From: BS750m-G28 sp035527235
GTDB lineage: Archaea; Thermoproteota; Bathyarchaeia; TCS64
Length of the DNA: 22,195 nt
Direction of reading: 5' to 3'
NCBI GenBank assembly: GCA_035527235.1
Contig: DATLAV010000115.1
Location: 1 to 22,195 of the forward strand
Positions within the stretch are counted from its first letter, which is position 1. Every line of letters begins with the position of its first letter. The notes beneath the pieces were generated by a model that had not been told where the DNA came from, did not search any database, and worked only from the letters and a program-made list of their open reading frames with translations. Shown here piece after piece: positions 5,394 through 12,611 of the stretch. The translations under genes were made by a program, and so were the position numbers.

Positions 5394-7934
5394 ATGCCTA
5401 AAAACGAAGTAACGTCACCCGAGGAGTTCTACGGATTCAGGCTCGGGGACGACAGGAAGCTGGCTCGCTGGGACAAGATAGTCGAGTACTTCAACAAGCT
5501 CGACGGTGAATCTGACAGGATCAAGGTGGAGGAACTGGGGAAGACCACCGAGGGCAACCCCATGATCCTCGCCTACATCTCATCAGCTGAGAACCTCTCA
5601 AAACTGGACGGGTACCGGGAGATGAGCTGGAAGATCGGCCACCCCCGAGGGCTCGGCGAGAAGGAGGTCGAGGAGATCTTGTCAAAGGGGAAGACCGTCG
5701 TCGCCATGACGATGAGCATCCACGCATCCGAGATAGGGGGCACCCAGATCTCATCCGAGCTCGCATACGACCTCGTCACCAAGGAGGACGAGCTCACAAA
5801 GAAGATCAGGGAGAACGTCGTCTTCCTCCTGTTCCCGTCGGCGAACCCCGACGGCCAGATCATGGTCACGGACTGGTACTACAAGAACCTGGACACCGAG
5901 TACGAGGGCACGGGCCTCCCGTGGCTCTACCACAAGTACGTGGGCCACGACAACAACAGGGACGCCCTTACCCTGACCCAGGTGGAGACCAAGATGATGA
6001 GCCATGTCATACTGAAGGAGTGGTTCCCCCAGGCCTACCTGGACCATCACCAGATGGGCCATACCGGTGCCCGGTTCTTCATCCCGCCCAACGCCGACCC
6101 CCTCAACGAGGTCGTCGACCCCATGGTCTGGATAGAGCAGAGGCACTACGGCAGTCAGATGCTCATCAGGATGGAGTCGGCGGGCATCGCCGGCGTCGAG
6201 TCGGCGGCGAGCTACCCGGCGGACTTCATGCCCGGGTTCAGCCTCGTCTTCCCATGGTTCGGCATCTGCGGGATGTTCACCGAGACGGCGAGCGCCAAGC
6301 TGGCAACGCCCGTCTACGTCCACTACCACCAGCTCGGACCCAGTAGCAGGGGGCGGCCGGAGTATAGGCCCTCCAACAAGATGCAGCACCTCTGGAAGGG
6401 CGGGTGGTGGCACCTCAGGGACATCCTGGAGGGCCAGAAGGTCGCCTCCATGGCTACCCTCGAGGTCGCTGCGAACAACAGGGAGATGATCCTGAGGAAC
6501 ATGTACGCAAAGGCGACGAAGGCGGTTGAGCGCGGGGGTTCGGAGGCGCCCTACGCCTACATCGTCCCCGCGAGGCAGCATGACCCCCTGACGGCGCTGA
6601 AGCTGCTGGGGACCCTGAGGGAGATGGGGGTCGAGGTCCAGGTCGCCAAGAAGCCCTTCACTGTTGGGAGCGCCTCCTACCCGGCCGGGAGCTACGTCAT
6701 CTTCGTCGGCCAGACCGCGAGGGCGTTCATCACCAGCCTCCTGGGCAGGACCCACTACCGGGACAACCCCTGGGTGCGCAATCCCGACGGCACGCCGATG
6801 ACCAACTACGACTTCGCCACGATGACCATGGCCGAGTTCAAGGGCGTCGAGGTGATCGAGGCAGACGAGATGGTGGTCGGCGACTTCAGGCAGCTCGACG
6901 AGGTGGAGTGGCCCGCCGGCGGAGTCGTCGGCGAGGGGAAGAGTGGCTATCTGCTCGACACCCGGCTCAACGACTCCTTCAAGGCGGTGAACCTCCTCCT
7001 CAAGAAGAAGGTCGAGGTCCAACGGGTGAAGGCTCCCACGGAGACGGCCTCAGGCGCCCTCCCCGCGGGAGCATGGTACGTTCCCAATAAGAGGGGGGTT
7101 GAGAAGAAGATCGCCGACGTCGCCGCGGAGATCCACGTCGAGTTCATATCCGTCGACGAGAAGCCTGAGGAGACGCAGCCTGTCAAGAAGCTTAGAGTCG
7201 CCATGTACCAGAGGTATAGGGGTGGCAACATGGACGAGGGCTGGAACAGGTGGCTCATGGAGCAGTACGGCTTCGACTACACCACCGTCAGGGACGACGA
7301 GGTGAAGGCGGGGCTCAAGGGCAAGTATGACGTCCTCATCCTGCCCAGCGACGCCCCGGCGCTGATCACCGGGGACAAGATCGAGGAGTACTACGAGAAG
7401 CAGTACAAGGGCCGCATGACGCCCCCCAATTACCCGGAGGAGTACAGGAGCGGCATCGGCGAGGAGGGCGTCACCAAGATAAAGGAGTTCGTCGAGGCTG
7501 GCGGAACCCTCCTGACGCTGAACGCGGCGACCGAGTTCGCCATCGACAAACTGAAGGTGCCCGTCATCAACACCGTGAAGGACGCGAAGCCCAAGGAGTT
7601 CCACTGCCCTGGGTCCACCCTGTGGACAGACATCGACAACGGCCACTCATTAGCCTACGGGATGCCCGAGAAGGGGCTGATCGTTATGAGGGGGAAGATG
7701 GCCTTCGCCGTGAAGCTTGGCTCAAAGGGCGAGGACCTCAGGGTCGTCGTCAGCTACCCGGAGGAGAGAATTATGCAGAGTGGCTGGCTCATCGGCGAGG
7801 AGAAGCTGGCCCGAAAGGCCGCCATGATAGAGGCCGTGATGGGAAAGGGGAGGGTCGTTCTCTACGGCTTCGCGCCCCAAGCGAGGGCCCTCACCGACGC
7901 CACCTTCAAGCTGTTCTTCAACGCCCTCTACTGA
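5394..7934 (+). CDS. Large M14-family zinc carboxypeptidase with C-terminal glutaminase-like domain
   Basis: This 846-residue protein is an M14 (carboxypeptidase A-like) metallopeptidase. Zinc ligands H110 and E113 are in SIHASEIGG; the NPDG loop is at 151-154 and RDALT at 189-193; a third zinc ligand lies in YLDHHQMGH (H218 or H219); and the likely catalytic Glu is E297 in GMFTETASA. From about residue 600 a Rossmann-like region follows (LRVAMYQRYRGG, YDVLILPSDAPAL, VEAGGTLLTLN) resembling the class I glutaminase-like domain found at the end of this M14 subgroup. Members in bacteria are usually secreted, but here the N-terminus is hydrophilic with no signal peptide, so it is probably cytosolic or exported unconventionally. 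It likely trims peptides or amide-linked compounds. A T-rich terminator follows. Confidence 0.88.
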   Translation: MPKNEVTSPEEFYGFRLGDDRKLARWDKIVEYFNKLDGESDRIKVEELGKTTEGNPMILAYISSAENLSKLDGYREMSWKIGHPRGLGEKEVEEILSKGKTVVAMTMSIHASEIGGTQISSELAYDLVTKEDELTKKIRENVVFLLFPSANPDGQIMVTDWYYKNLDTEYEGTGLPWLYHKYVGHDNNRDALTLTQVETKMMSHVILKEWFPQAYLDHHQMGHTGARFFIPPNADPLNEVVDPMVWIEQRHYGSQMLIRMESAGIAGVESAASYPADFMPGFSLVFPWFGICGMFTETASAKLATPVYVHYHQLGPSSRGRPEYRPSNKMQHLWKGGWWHLRDILEGQKVASMATLEVAANNREMILRNMYAKATKAVERGGSEAPYAYIVPARQHDPLTALKLLGTLREMGVEVQVAKKPFTVGSASYPAGSYVIFVGQTARAFITSLLGRTHYRDNPWVRNPDGTPMTNYDFATMTMAEFKGVEVIEADEMVVGDFRQLDEVEWPAGGVVGEGKSGYLLDTRLNDSFKAVNLLLKKKVEVQRVKAPTETASGALPAGAWYVPNKRGVEKKIADVAAEIHVEFISVDEKPEETQPVKKLRVAMYQRYRGGNMDEGWNRWLMEQYGFDYTTVRDDEVKAGLKGKYDVLILPSDAPALITGDKIEEYYEKQYKGRMTPPNYPEEYRSGIGEEGVTKIKEFVEAGGTLLTLNAATEFAIDKLKVPVINTVKDAKPKEFHCPGSTLWTDIDNGHSLAYGMPEKGLIVMRGKMAFAVKLGSKGEDLRVVVSYPEERIMQSGWLIGEEKLARKAAMIEAVMGKGRVVLYGFAPQARALTDATFKLFFNALY

Positions 7935-7937
7935 CCC

Positions 7938-7957
7938 TTTTTTCACCTTTCCTTTTT
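7938..7957 (+). terminator. T-tract terminator after the M14 gene
   Basis: Three T runs (7938-7943, 7948-7950, 7953-7957) begin three bases after the M14 stop. Archaeal polymerase commonly terminates at such tracts without a hairpin. Confidence 0.5.
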
Positions 7958-8028
7958 ACTGGATCGGGACTCCCCGCAGAGAGCGATCTGAATCAATACT
8001 CATAGGGGAGAAGAGATGGATCGGGTGT

Positions 8029-8568
8029 CTAGGTCTCCCGCATCTCGGTGTAAGGCGCGATCGGGGAGAACATCTCCTGCTTTGCCCTGCAGATGGGGCA
8101 GACGTAGGGGGGCTCGTCCCTGAACGTGACGTAGCCGCAGACCTTGCAGAAGAACAGCCGGCGGCGGGTCTCCAGCCCCGAGACGAAGGTGGCCTGCTCC
8201 CCCTTCTCCTCTGGCACCTCGAACCCGAGTCCGAACGCCCTGACCTGCCTCTCCATGGGCCTCCTCTCGGGGATGGACTTCATCTCCTTGCTCTCGAATG
8301 TGGCGTCGTCGACATAGAGGCTACAGTAGCAGGCACCGTGCTCCTGGACGTCGGTGTCCCTGTAGTCGCAGGGGCAGATGATGTCCCTGTCGACATTGAA
8401 GATGCCTGTCGCCATCCTGCATGGGCACGACGGGTAGCCGTAGCGCTCCTCGGTCTTGCTCAGACCCTCCAGGAGGTCGTCGAGGAAATCGGGCACCGGG
8501 TTCAGGCGATATCCATGAGCCCTCGCGTCCGCCTCAGCCCTCTTCCTGGCCTGCTCTACGCCGCTCAG
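8029..8568 (-). CDS. Ferredoxin:thioredoxin reductase catalytic subunit with rubredoxin-like tail
   Basis: Numbered from GTG 8496, the six cysteines of the FTR catalytic subunit are present as CPC (24-26), CPC (41-43) and CYC (56-58); they bind a 4Fe-4S cluster and the active disulfide. A C-terminal CKVCGY...CPIC (117-136) forms a rubredoxin-like metal knuckle. In-frame sequence upstream of that GTG reads EQARKRAEADARAHGYRLNP, the normal FTR N-terminal helix, so the GTG is probably internal. An AAGGAGGT Shine-Dalgarno match (8585-8578) stands nine bases before CTG 8568, which overlaps the glutaredoxin TGA. I therefore place the start at CTG, giving 179 residues. The enzyme would pass electrons from ferredoxin to a thioredoxin or glutaredoxin partner, probably the overlapping upstream gene product. 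The conservative alternative start is GTG 8496. Confidence 0.88.
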   Translation of the reverse strand: MSGVEQARKRAEADARAHGYRLNPVPDFLDDLLEGLSKTEERYGYPSCPCRMATGIFNVDRDIICPCDYRDTDVQEHGACYCSLYVDDATFESKEMKSIPERRPMERQVRAFGLGFEVPEEKGEQATFVSGLETRRRLFFCKVCGYVTFRDEPPYVCPICRAKQEMFSPIAPYTEMRET

Positions 8569-8849
8569 AGGTTGAGAACCTCCTTATACTTCTCAGGTTT
8601 GAAGCCGCTGATGAGGGTCTCGTCGTCGATGATCGCCAGGGGAAACCCCAGGGGGGCCTTCCGGGTCTTGAGGTCTTGGATCGCGGACTGACGCTCCTCT
8701 GAGGTGCAGGTGTCGATGTCCATATACTCGTACTCGACGGCGTTGTCCTTCAGGAACTGCTTGGTCTTCTTGCACCAGCCGCAGGTGCTCAGTGTGTAGA
8801 GGAAGACCTTGTGCCCCCTCTTGGAGCCTTCAACTTTGACGACCATCAT
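8565..8849 (-). CDS. Glutaredoxin/thioredoxin-like protein with CGWC motif
   Basis: This 94-residue glutaredoxin-fold protein begins MMVVKVEGSKRG. The first strand (KVFLYTLST) leads into the redox motif C23-GW-C26, and the cis-proline is P70 in PLGFPLAII. It ends ...EKYKEVLNL. Glutaredoxin-like proteins of this type reduce disulfides in client proteins. Because its stop overlaps the FTR start, it is most likely the FTR's dedicated partner rather than a glutathione-dependent enzyme, since archaea of this kind are not expected to make glutathione. A longer ORF reaches 8933, but the ATG at 8849 is preferred: a TATA-like TTTTAAAA lies about 28 bases upstream of it. Confidence 0.88.
   Translation of the reverse strand: MMVVKVEGSKRGHKVFLYTLSTCGWCKKTKQFLKDNAVEYEYMDIDTCTSEERQSAIQDLKTRKAPLGFPLAIIDDETLISGFKPEKYKEVLNL
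8578..8585 (-). promoter_or_regulatory. Shine-Dalgarno site for the FTR gene inside the glutaredoxin gene
   Basis: On the minus strand this is AAGGAGGT, a near-complete anti-16S match, nine bases before CTG 8568. It decides the FTR start in favour of the CTG rather than the downstream GTG at 8496. Confidence 0.6.
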
Positions 8850-8872
8850 ACAATCAAAACCTACTGAACTTT

Positions 8873-8884
8873 GTTTTAAAAAAG
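8873..8884 (-). promoter_or_regulatory. TATA box of the glutaredoxin-FTR unit
   Basis: An AT-rich block reading CCTTTTTTAAAAC on the minus strand lies about 25-30 bases before ATG 8849. It is the only promoter-like element seen for the two overlapping genes. Confidence 0.5.
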
Positions 8885-8954
8885 GCGTTGTCATGTATAA
8901 ATGATGAGTAGACCAGAAGATCAAGGCCGCCATTCCAGTTGCAGACTACGTGGA

Positions 8955-9329
8955 TCACTTTGCCCCTTCTTCAGGAGATTTTCCAAGCCTGAGCATGCAT
9001 TTCGCCATTCTGACGAAGAACCTCATGTTTAGCGCGAGATGGAGCAGCAATATCACGGCGAAAGTCAGGCTGGAGTAGGTGTGGATGTCGCTCCAGACGA
9101 GCCTTGTCAGGCCCAGGAGGACCGACTGCCCCGTCTGCCTCCCGCGGGGGAGGGCAAGCCAGAGCACCAGCCCTGTCACCAGGGAGGTCATCATCGTGAG
9201 AGCCATGCCTGCGTCGACCATTACCTTGGACGTAAATCTGTTCATGCTTATGTACACTTTTGACCTGAACGGCGGGATTTTAGGCATGCCCCAATACGGA
9301 ACGGAACAACCGTCCCAGTTCTCCCTCAT
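8955..9329 (-). CDS. DUF4405-like small membrane protein, possibly haem-binding
   Basis: This 124-residue protein has two clear membrane segments, about 40-60 (AGMALTMMTSLVTGLVLWLA) and 85-105 (YSSLTFAVILLLHLALNMRF). The pattern W79-S-D-I-H83 followed by H97 in LLLHLALNMRFF is typical of DUF4405 proteins, which resemble cytochrome b561/b556 fragments whose histidines may bind haem; that role is an inference. The start at ATG 9329 gives a hydrophilic leader; ATG codons at residues 15 and 29 are alternatives. The gene is divergent from the dipeptidase and shares an AT-rich promoter element with it. Confidence 0.65.
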   Translation of the reverse strand: MRENWDGCSVPYWGMPKIPPFRSKVYISMNRFTSKVMVDAGMALTMMTSLVTGLVLWLALPRGRQTGQSVLLGLTRLVWSDIHTYSSLTFAVILLLHLALNMRFFVRMAKCMLRLGKSPEEGAK

Positions 9330-9335
9330 AACTGA

Positions 9336-9350
9336 ACTTTTATCGTAATA
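9336..9350. promoter_or_regulatory. Shared AT-rich promoter of the DUF4405-like and dipeptidase genes
   Basis: The stretch CTTTTATCGTAATAC lies about 28-35 bases before the plus-strand ATG at 9374. Read in reverse (GTATTACGATAAAAG) it also precedes the minus-strand ATG at 9329 by about 10-20 bases. It is a plausible TATA element for the dipeptidase; for the minus gene the spacing is tight unless a downstream ATG is used. Confidence 0.35.
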
Positions 9351-9373
9351 CGAAGACTCTAGGATGAAGGATC

Positions 9374-10600
9374 ATGGGTAAGGAGAAAGTTTACGACGGT
9401 TACAAGGCCTACGGCTACCTCAAGGCCGGGTTTGACTACAAGGAGTATAAGCTCTGCAAGGAGTTCGACCGGGTTCCCCCGTGCTTCGTGCCCCTCTCAA
9501 AGTCCGAGGAGGAGAGGTTCGAGGGGTTCGTGGAGAGGAGTGTCCTCATCGACCTCCACGAGCATCCCGTGCTCTGGCCCGAGGACATGAGCCAGGCGAT
9601 GGAACTCCAGGAGCAAGGCAGGGACTTCGCCGCCTACGAGGCCCTGAGCAGGAGCCGCCTCGACTGCGTCTTCGACAACCTCATGGACGGAACCGCCTAC
9701 GTCACCAGCTACAGCGGCTGGAAGTGGAACGACGTGATCCACGACATCGGCGTCCGCCTCAGCGACCTCCACCATCAGTCCATGGTCACCCACTGCAGGT
9801 CGGTCGACGACATCAAGCACGCCGCGGAGAACGGCAATGTGGCTCTCGTGGTCTGCTTGGAGTCGGCGACCCCCATCGAGAACGAGCTGGACCGCGTCGA
9901 TGTCCTCCACGGCATCGGCGTTAGGAGCATGGGGATCTGCTACAGCGAGTCCAACATGCTGGGAGGTGGAATGGGGGAGGCGTTAAAGGACTCGGGGCTC
10001 ACCGACTTTGGCTACGACGCCGTGAAGAGGATGAATAGGGTGGGGATACTCATCGACGTCGGCCACACCAACGACAGGACCGCAATAGATACCATCGAAG
10101 CCTCCGACAAGCCCGCTTACAACAGCCACAGCGGCCCCGCCGCCATCGCTTGGGGCCACACGACGAGCGACGAGGTGCTCCAAGCCTTCGCCGAGAATGA
10201 CGGCCTCATCGGCGTCGGCGGCGCAGGCAGGGGGTTGCGCACCAAGAAGCACCCCGTCGGGAGTATCGAGAGCTACATGGAGTGCGTCGAGTACTGCATC
10301 GACCTCATGGGCATCGACCACGTTGGCTGCGGGCCTGACACCCTGTACGGCGACCATCAGGGCCTCTACAAGTACTGGTTCGCCAGGAGGCTGGGGCACC
10401 ACAGCAGGCCTGAGCGAGTCAGGGGAGAACCCCTCCCGATCCCTCCGGGAGTCGAGGACCCCGGATACGTGAAGGGCTTGGAGAACCCCAACGAGTTCAT
10501 CAACATAGCCCGCTGGATGATCAAGAACGGCTACTCTGACGAGGAGACCGCCAAGGTCATCGGGGGCAACGCCCTGAGAATGCTTGAGAAGGTCTGGTGA
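9374..10600 (+). CDS. M19-family (renal/membrane-type) dipeptidase
   Basis: This 408-residue protein is an M19 metallodipeptidase of the amidohydrolase superfamily. Metal-site motifs occur in order: D60-L-H62-E-H64 (the HxD/DxH element of strand 1), bridging E163 in VVCLESATPIE, H231 in LIDVGHTND, H252 in NSHSGP, and D322 in GCGPD. Members hydrolyse a wide range of dipeptides, including those with a C-terminal D-residue, and use a binuclear zinc site. There is no signal peptide or lipobox, so it acts in the cytosol. It has about 40 extra N-terminal residues (GKEKVYDGYKAYGYLKAG) before the first metal motif, characteristic of some archaeal and actinobacterial members. ATG 9374 lies about 30 bases after an AT-rich box. 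Confidence 0.92.
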   Translation: MGKEKVYDGYKAYGYLKAGFDYKEYKLCKEFDRVPPCFVPLSKSEEERFEGFVERSVLIDLHEHPVLWPEDMSQAMELQEQGRDFAAYEALSRSRLDCVFDNLMDGTAYVTSYSGWKWNDVIHDIGVRLSDLHHQSMVTHCRSVDDIKHAAENGNVALVVCLESATPIENELDRVDVLHGIGVRSMGICYSESNMLGGGMGEALKDSGLTDFGYDAVKRMNRVGILIDVGHTNDRTAIDTIEASDKPAYNSHSGPAAIAWGHTTSDEVLQAFAENDGLIGVGGAGRGLRTKKHPVGSIESYMECVEYCIDLMGIDHVGCGPDTLYGDHQGLYKYWFARRLGHHSRPERVRGEPLPIPPGVEDPGYVKGLENPNEFINIARWMIKNGYSDEETAKVIGGNALRMLEKVW

Positions 10601-10649
10601 GACCCCCTCTACCATTTTTCTCCATCAGTATCGTAGAAAATTAAGCACT

Positions 10650-11258
10650 TCAGCTCTTGTTGAACAGGATTCGGTACCAAGCCCTCATGTAATGAGGTTT
10701 CTCACCCCCTGTCGACTCATAGAAATCCGGGTAGCCATCATAGTTGACGGCCTCCTCCTCGGAGGCGCCCTCGGCGATCAGCTTCACCATCACGCGTCTC
10801 GTGGCCTCGAAATATGCGAGCTGGGTCCTGACCTCCTCCTTGTCGCACGGTTGGCCGTGACCCGGTACTATGATGTCGACGTCCCTCTCCAGCATCTTCC
10901 TGAACCCTCCGATCCAAGCCTCGGGGCTCGCCGTCGGGTCGCCCGCCCAAAGGAAACTCTTAGGGACGATGAGGTCTCCGGCGAAAAGTGTCCTGTCCTC
11001 TGGCACGTGGCCGACGATCTCGCAGTCCTCGAAGGTCGGGCTGCCCAACACGTGGTCGCTGTGCATGTGGGTGAGCAGCAGGTGGGTCACGGGCTTGTCA
11101 GTGACCGACTGAATGCTTGCCCGGAAGTCCCTCCCCGAGGCCGGGAACTGGGCGTCCACGGCTGCCACCCGGTCATCCAAGACGATGACGCCAACGTTGC
11201 CACCAGTCTTTCCCTCACAGTTGGCGTAGACATTCTCTGAAATCTTGTCAAGCCTCAT
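10650..11258 (-). CDS. Shortened metallo-beta-lactamase-fold hydrolase
   Basis: This 202-residue protein starts MRLDKISENVYANC and carries the first metal motif HMHSDH (64-69), the bridging Asp in LFAGD (D95) and the late His in VPGHG (H134). It is a close paralogue of the protein at 14397-15230 along its whole length, except that 75 residues are missing between GHV (83-85) and PEDRT. The missing part carries the GGHSD motif that normally supplies a zinc ligand, so the enzyme may be inactive or altered. The reading frame is otherwise intact and has its own promoter (TATA-like ATTTAAAT at 11290-11297), so it is not an obvious pseudogene. Its substrate is unknown. Confidence 0.82.
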   Translation of the reverse strand: MRLDKISENVYANCEGKTGGNVGVIVLDDRVAAVDAQFPASGRDFRASIQSVTDKPVTHLLLTHMHSDHVLGSPTFEDCEIVGHVPEDRTLFAGDLIVPKSFLWAGDPTASPEAWIGGFRKMLERDVDIIVPGHGQPCDKEEVRTQLAYFEATRRVMVKLIAEGASEEEAVNYDGYPDFYESTGGEKPHYMRAWYRILFNKS

Positions 11259-11288
11259 GAAGAATACCGGTGAAACCTACGCTGATCA

Positions 11289-11298
11289 GAATTTAAAT
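11289..11298 (-). promoter_or_regulatory. TATA box of the shortened MBL-fold gene
   Basis: AATTTAAATT, nearly self-complementary, lies about 32-40 bases before the minus-strand ATG at 11258. Confidence 0.45.
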
Positions 11299-11311
11299 TC
11301 CCTGCTCCGAC

Positions 11312-11330
11312 GGTGAGGTCACCACGGTGA
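11312..11330. promoter_or_regulatory. Repeated GGTGA half-sites, candidate operator
   Basis: Between the divergent MBL-fold and beta-lactamase-fold genes, GGTGA (11312-11316), TCACC (11319-11323) and GGTGA (11326-11330) form an inverted then a direct repeat. It is upstream of the minus-strand TATA box. No matching regulator gene is nearby. Confidence 0.3.
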
Positions 11331-11392
11331 TGGGGGGAAACGCCATACGGCTCCCCTAGAGGGTCTGGTAAAACTCTTCCCCCTAATCATCT

Positions 11393-11400
11393 CTTTATAG
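11393..11400 (+). promoter_or_regulatory. TATA box of the beta-lactamase-fold gene
   Basis: TTTATAGC lies about 25-30 bases before ATG 11423, as expected for a leaderless gene. Confidence 0.5.
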
Positions 11401-11422
11401 CTAAACAGGTATCGATTTCTCC

Positions 11423-12232
11423 ATGGTAGAGCCTTACTGGGAGTTCGTCAGCCAACTTGAGACTGCGGCCATCGACTTTCCCGGCTTCATGGGCGTCTCG
11501 GTGAAGGACCTTTCCACGGGGGACGAGCACCACATCAATGGGGACGAGCGGTTCCTCGCCGCCAGCTCCATCAAGGTGCCCATTCTCATTGAGCTTTTCA
11601 GGAAGGCGGGGGCGGGAGCCGTCGACCTCGACGAGGGGATCACCGTGTCGGACGAGGTCAAGGTAGGTGGTACTGGGGTGCTCAAGGAGTTCGGGGACGG
11701 CACTGCCACCCTCTCCATAGGCGACCTCGCCTCCCTCATGGTCACCGTGAGCGACAACACTGCCACGAACATCATCATCGACATCGTGGGCTTCGACGAC
11801 GTGAACGCGCTGCTGGAGGGCATGGGCCTCACGACGACTAGGCTCCTGAGGAAGATGCAGGACAGCGTCGCGTCATCCCAGGGAAGGGAGAACTACGCCA
11901 CGCCCCGGGAGTTCATGGCGATGATGGATCGCCTCTACTCCAGCGAGGGGCTGGACCCCTGGGTCTGCGAGAGGACGCTGGAGTACCTGAGCAAGCCCAA
12001 GACGACGGCCATCAACCGGCTGCTCCCATACAACCTCCGGGTCGCCAGCAAGTACGGCAACATGAGAGACTCCTACAGCGACATCGGGATCGTCTACCAC
12101 CCGGAGAGGCCCTACATACTGGCGGTCATGGCTAGGGAGATCCCGGAGGACGACATCAGGAAGCAGGGGATCATCGATGAGATCTCGAAGATCTCCAAGA
12201 TGACATACGACCACTTCGACTTCCTCTCCTGA
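11423..12232 (+). CDS. Class A beta-lactamase-fold serine hydrolase, without Glu166
   Basis: This 269-residue protein has the class A serine hydrolase layout: nucleophile motif S48-S-I-K51 in LAASSIKVP, S110-D-N112 in VTVSDNTATN, and K210-Y-G in ASKYGN in place of KTG. Aligning TRLDRWEPELN of TEM enzymes with TRLLRKMQDSV here (139-149) puts Met145 at the position of the deacylating Glu166 and Val at Asn170. An ENYATP motif (156-161) follows, as in related non-lactamase proteins. Acylation is therefore plausible but efficient beta-lactam hydrolysis is not. There is no signal peptide, so it works in the cytosol, which again argues against an antibiotic role. It may be an esterase, amidase or D-peptidase. 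The start is ATG 11423. Confidence 0.85.
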   Translation: MVEPYWEFVSQLETAAIDFPGFMGVSVKDLSTGDEHHINGDERFLAASSIKVPILIELFRKAGAGAVDLDEGITVSDEVKVGGTGVLKEFGDGTATLSIGDLASLMVTVSDNTATNIIIDIVGFDDVNALLEGMGLTTTRLLRKMQDSVASSQGRENYATPREFMAMMDRLYSSEGLDPWVCERTLEYLSKPKTTAINRLLPYNLRVASKYGNMRDSYSDIGIVYHPERPYILAVMAREIPEDDIRKQGIIDEISKISKMTYDHFDFLS

Positions 12233-12241
12233 ACGAATAAA

Positions 12242-12261
12242 GTAAATAAGCCACGGCCGTG
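12242..12261 (+). promoter_or_regulatory. TATA-like box followed by a perfect palindrome
   Basis: GTAAATAAG (12242-12250) is a plausible TATA box, and CACGGCCGTG (12252-12261) is a perfect 10-base palindrome immediately after it, 12 bases before ATG 12274. Its position would block transcription initiation if bound by a repressor. Confidence 0.35.
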
Positions 12262-12273
12262 ACAGTCTAGACG

Positions 12274-12552
12274 ATGGAGTCCCGTAGTAGGACATTTGCG
12301 GTTCAGGTCGTCCTCGCCGTCATTATGGTGACCGCGATGGCATGGGGGACCAGCTACAACTGGCCCGACTTCGTCCACGTAAGGCACGGGCTTCCCCTCA
12401 CCTGGGGAGTTCACACCTTCGTCACCATTGTGGGGCCAGTCGACTCGTGGAGCGTCAGCACTCAGAACTTGATCCTGGACCTCGTCTTCTGGGTCGGATT
12501 TTTACTCTTGGCCCCCTTCTTACTCCGGATCGTCGAAAATCGAGGATTCTGA
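12274..12552 (+). CDS. Small two-helix membrane protein
   Basis: This 92-residue protein has two membrane segments, about 8-25 (FAVQVVLAVIMVTAMAW) and 65-85 (NLILDLVFWVGFLLLAPFLL). A loop of about 40 residues rich in aromatics and His (YNWPDFVHVRHGLPLTWGVH) lies between them. A short basic start (ESRSR) suggests the N-terminus is inside and the loop outside. I do not recognise a family. It lies 41 bases after the serine hydrolase gene and about 60 before the ThDP enzyme on the same strand, but each appears to have its own promoter. Confidence 0.6.
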   Translation: MESRSRTFAVQVVLAVIMVTAMAWGTSYNWPDFVHVRHGLPLTWGVHTFVTIVGPVDSWSVSTQNLILDLVFWVGFLLLAPFLLRIVENRGF

Positions 12553-12566
12553 CCCCTCTTCGAAGG

Positions 12567-12606
12567 TCTTAATACGCCGCGGGCATTAGTGGACAATGTC
12601 AGGTGA
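12567..12606 (+). promoter_or_regulatory. Promoter and Shine-Dalgarno site of the ThDP enzyme gene
   Basis: TCTTAATA (12567-12574) serves as a TATA-like box, and AGGTGA (12601-12606) lies five bases before ATG 12612. The latter favours ATG 12612 over the in-frame GTG at 12603, which is part of the Shine-Dalgarno site itself. Confidence 0.45.
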
Positions 12607-12611
12607 AGTTT

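Noticed and set aside
5751..7022. A 423-codon minus-strand open frame
   Set aside because: It mirrors the M14 peptidase gene and shows no recognisable domain, with repeated Val/Asp/Leu/His composition expected from the reverse of GC-rich codons.
11423..12232. Antibiotic resistance beta-lactamase
   Set aside because: No signal peptide, no Glu166 equivalent by alignment, and an archaeal setting where peptidoglycan-targeting drugs are not a selection pressure.
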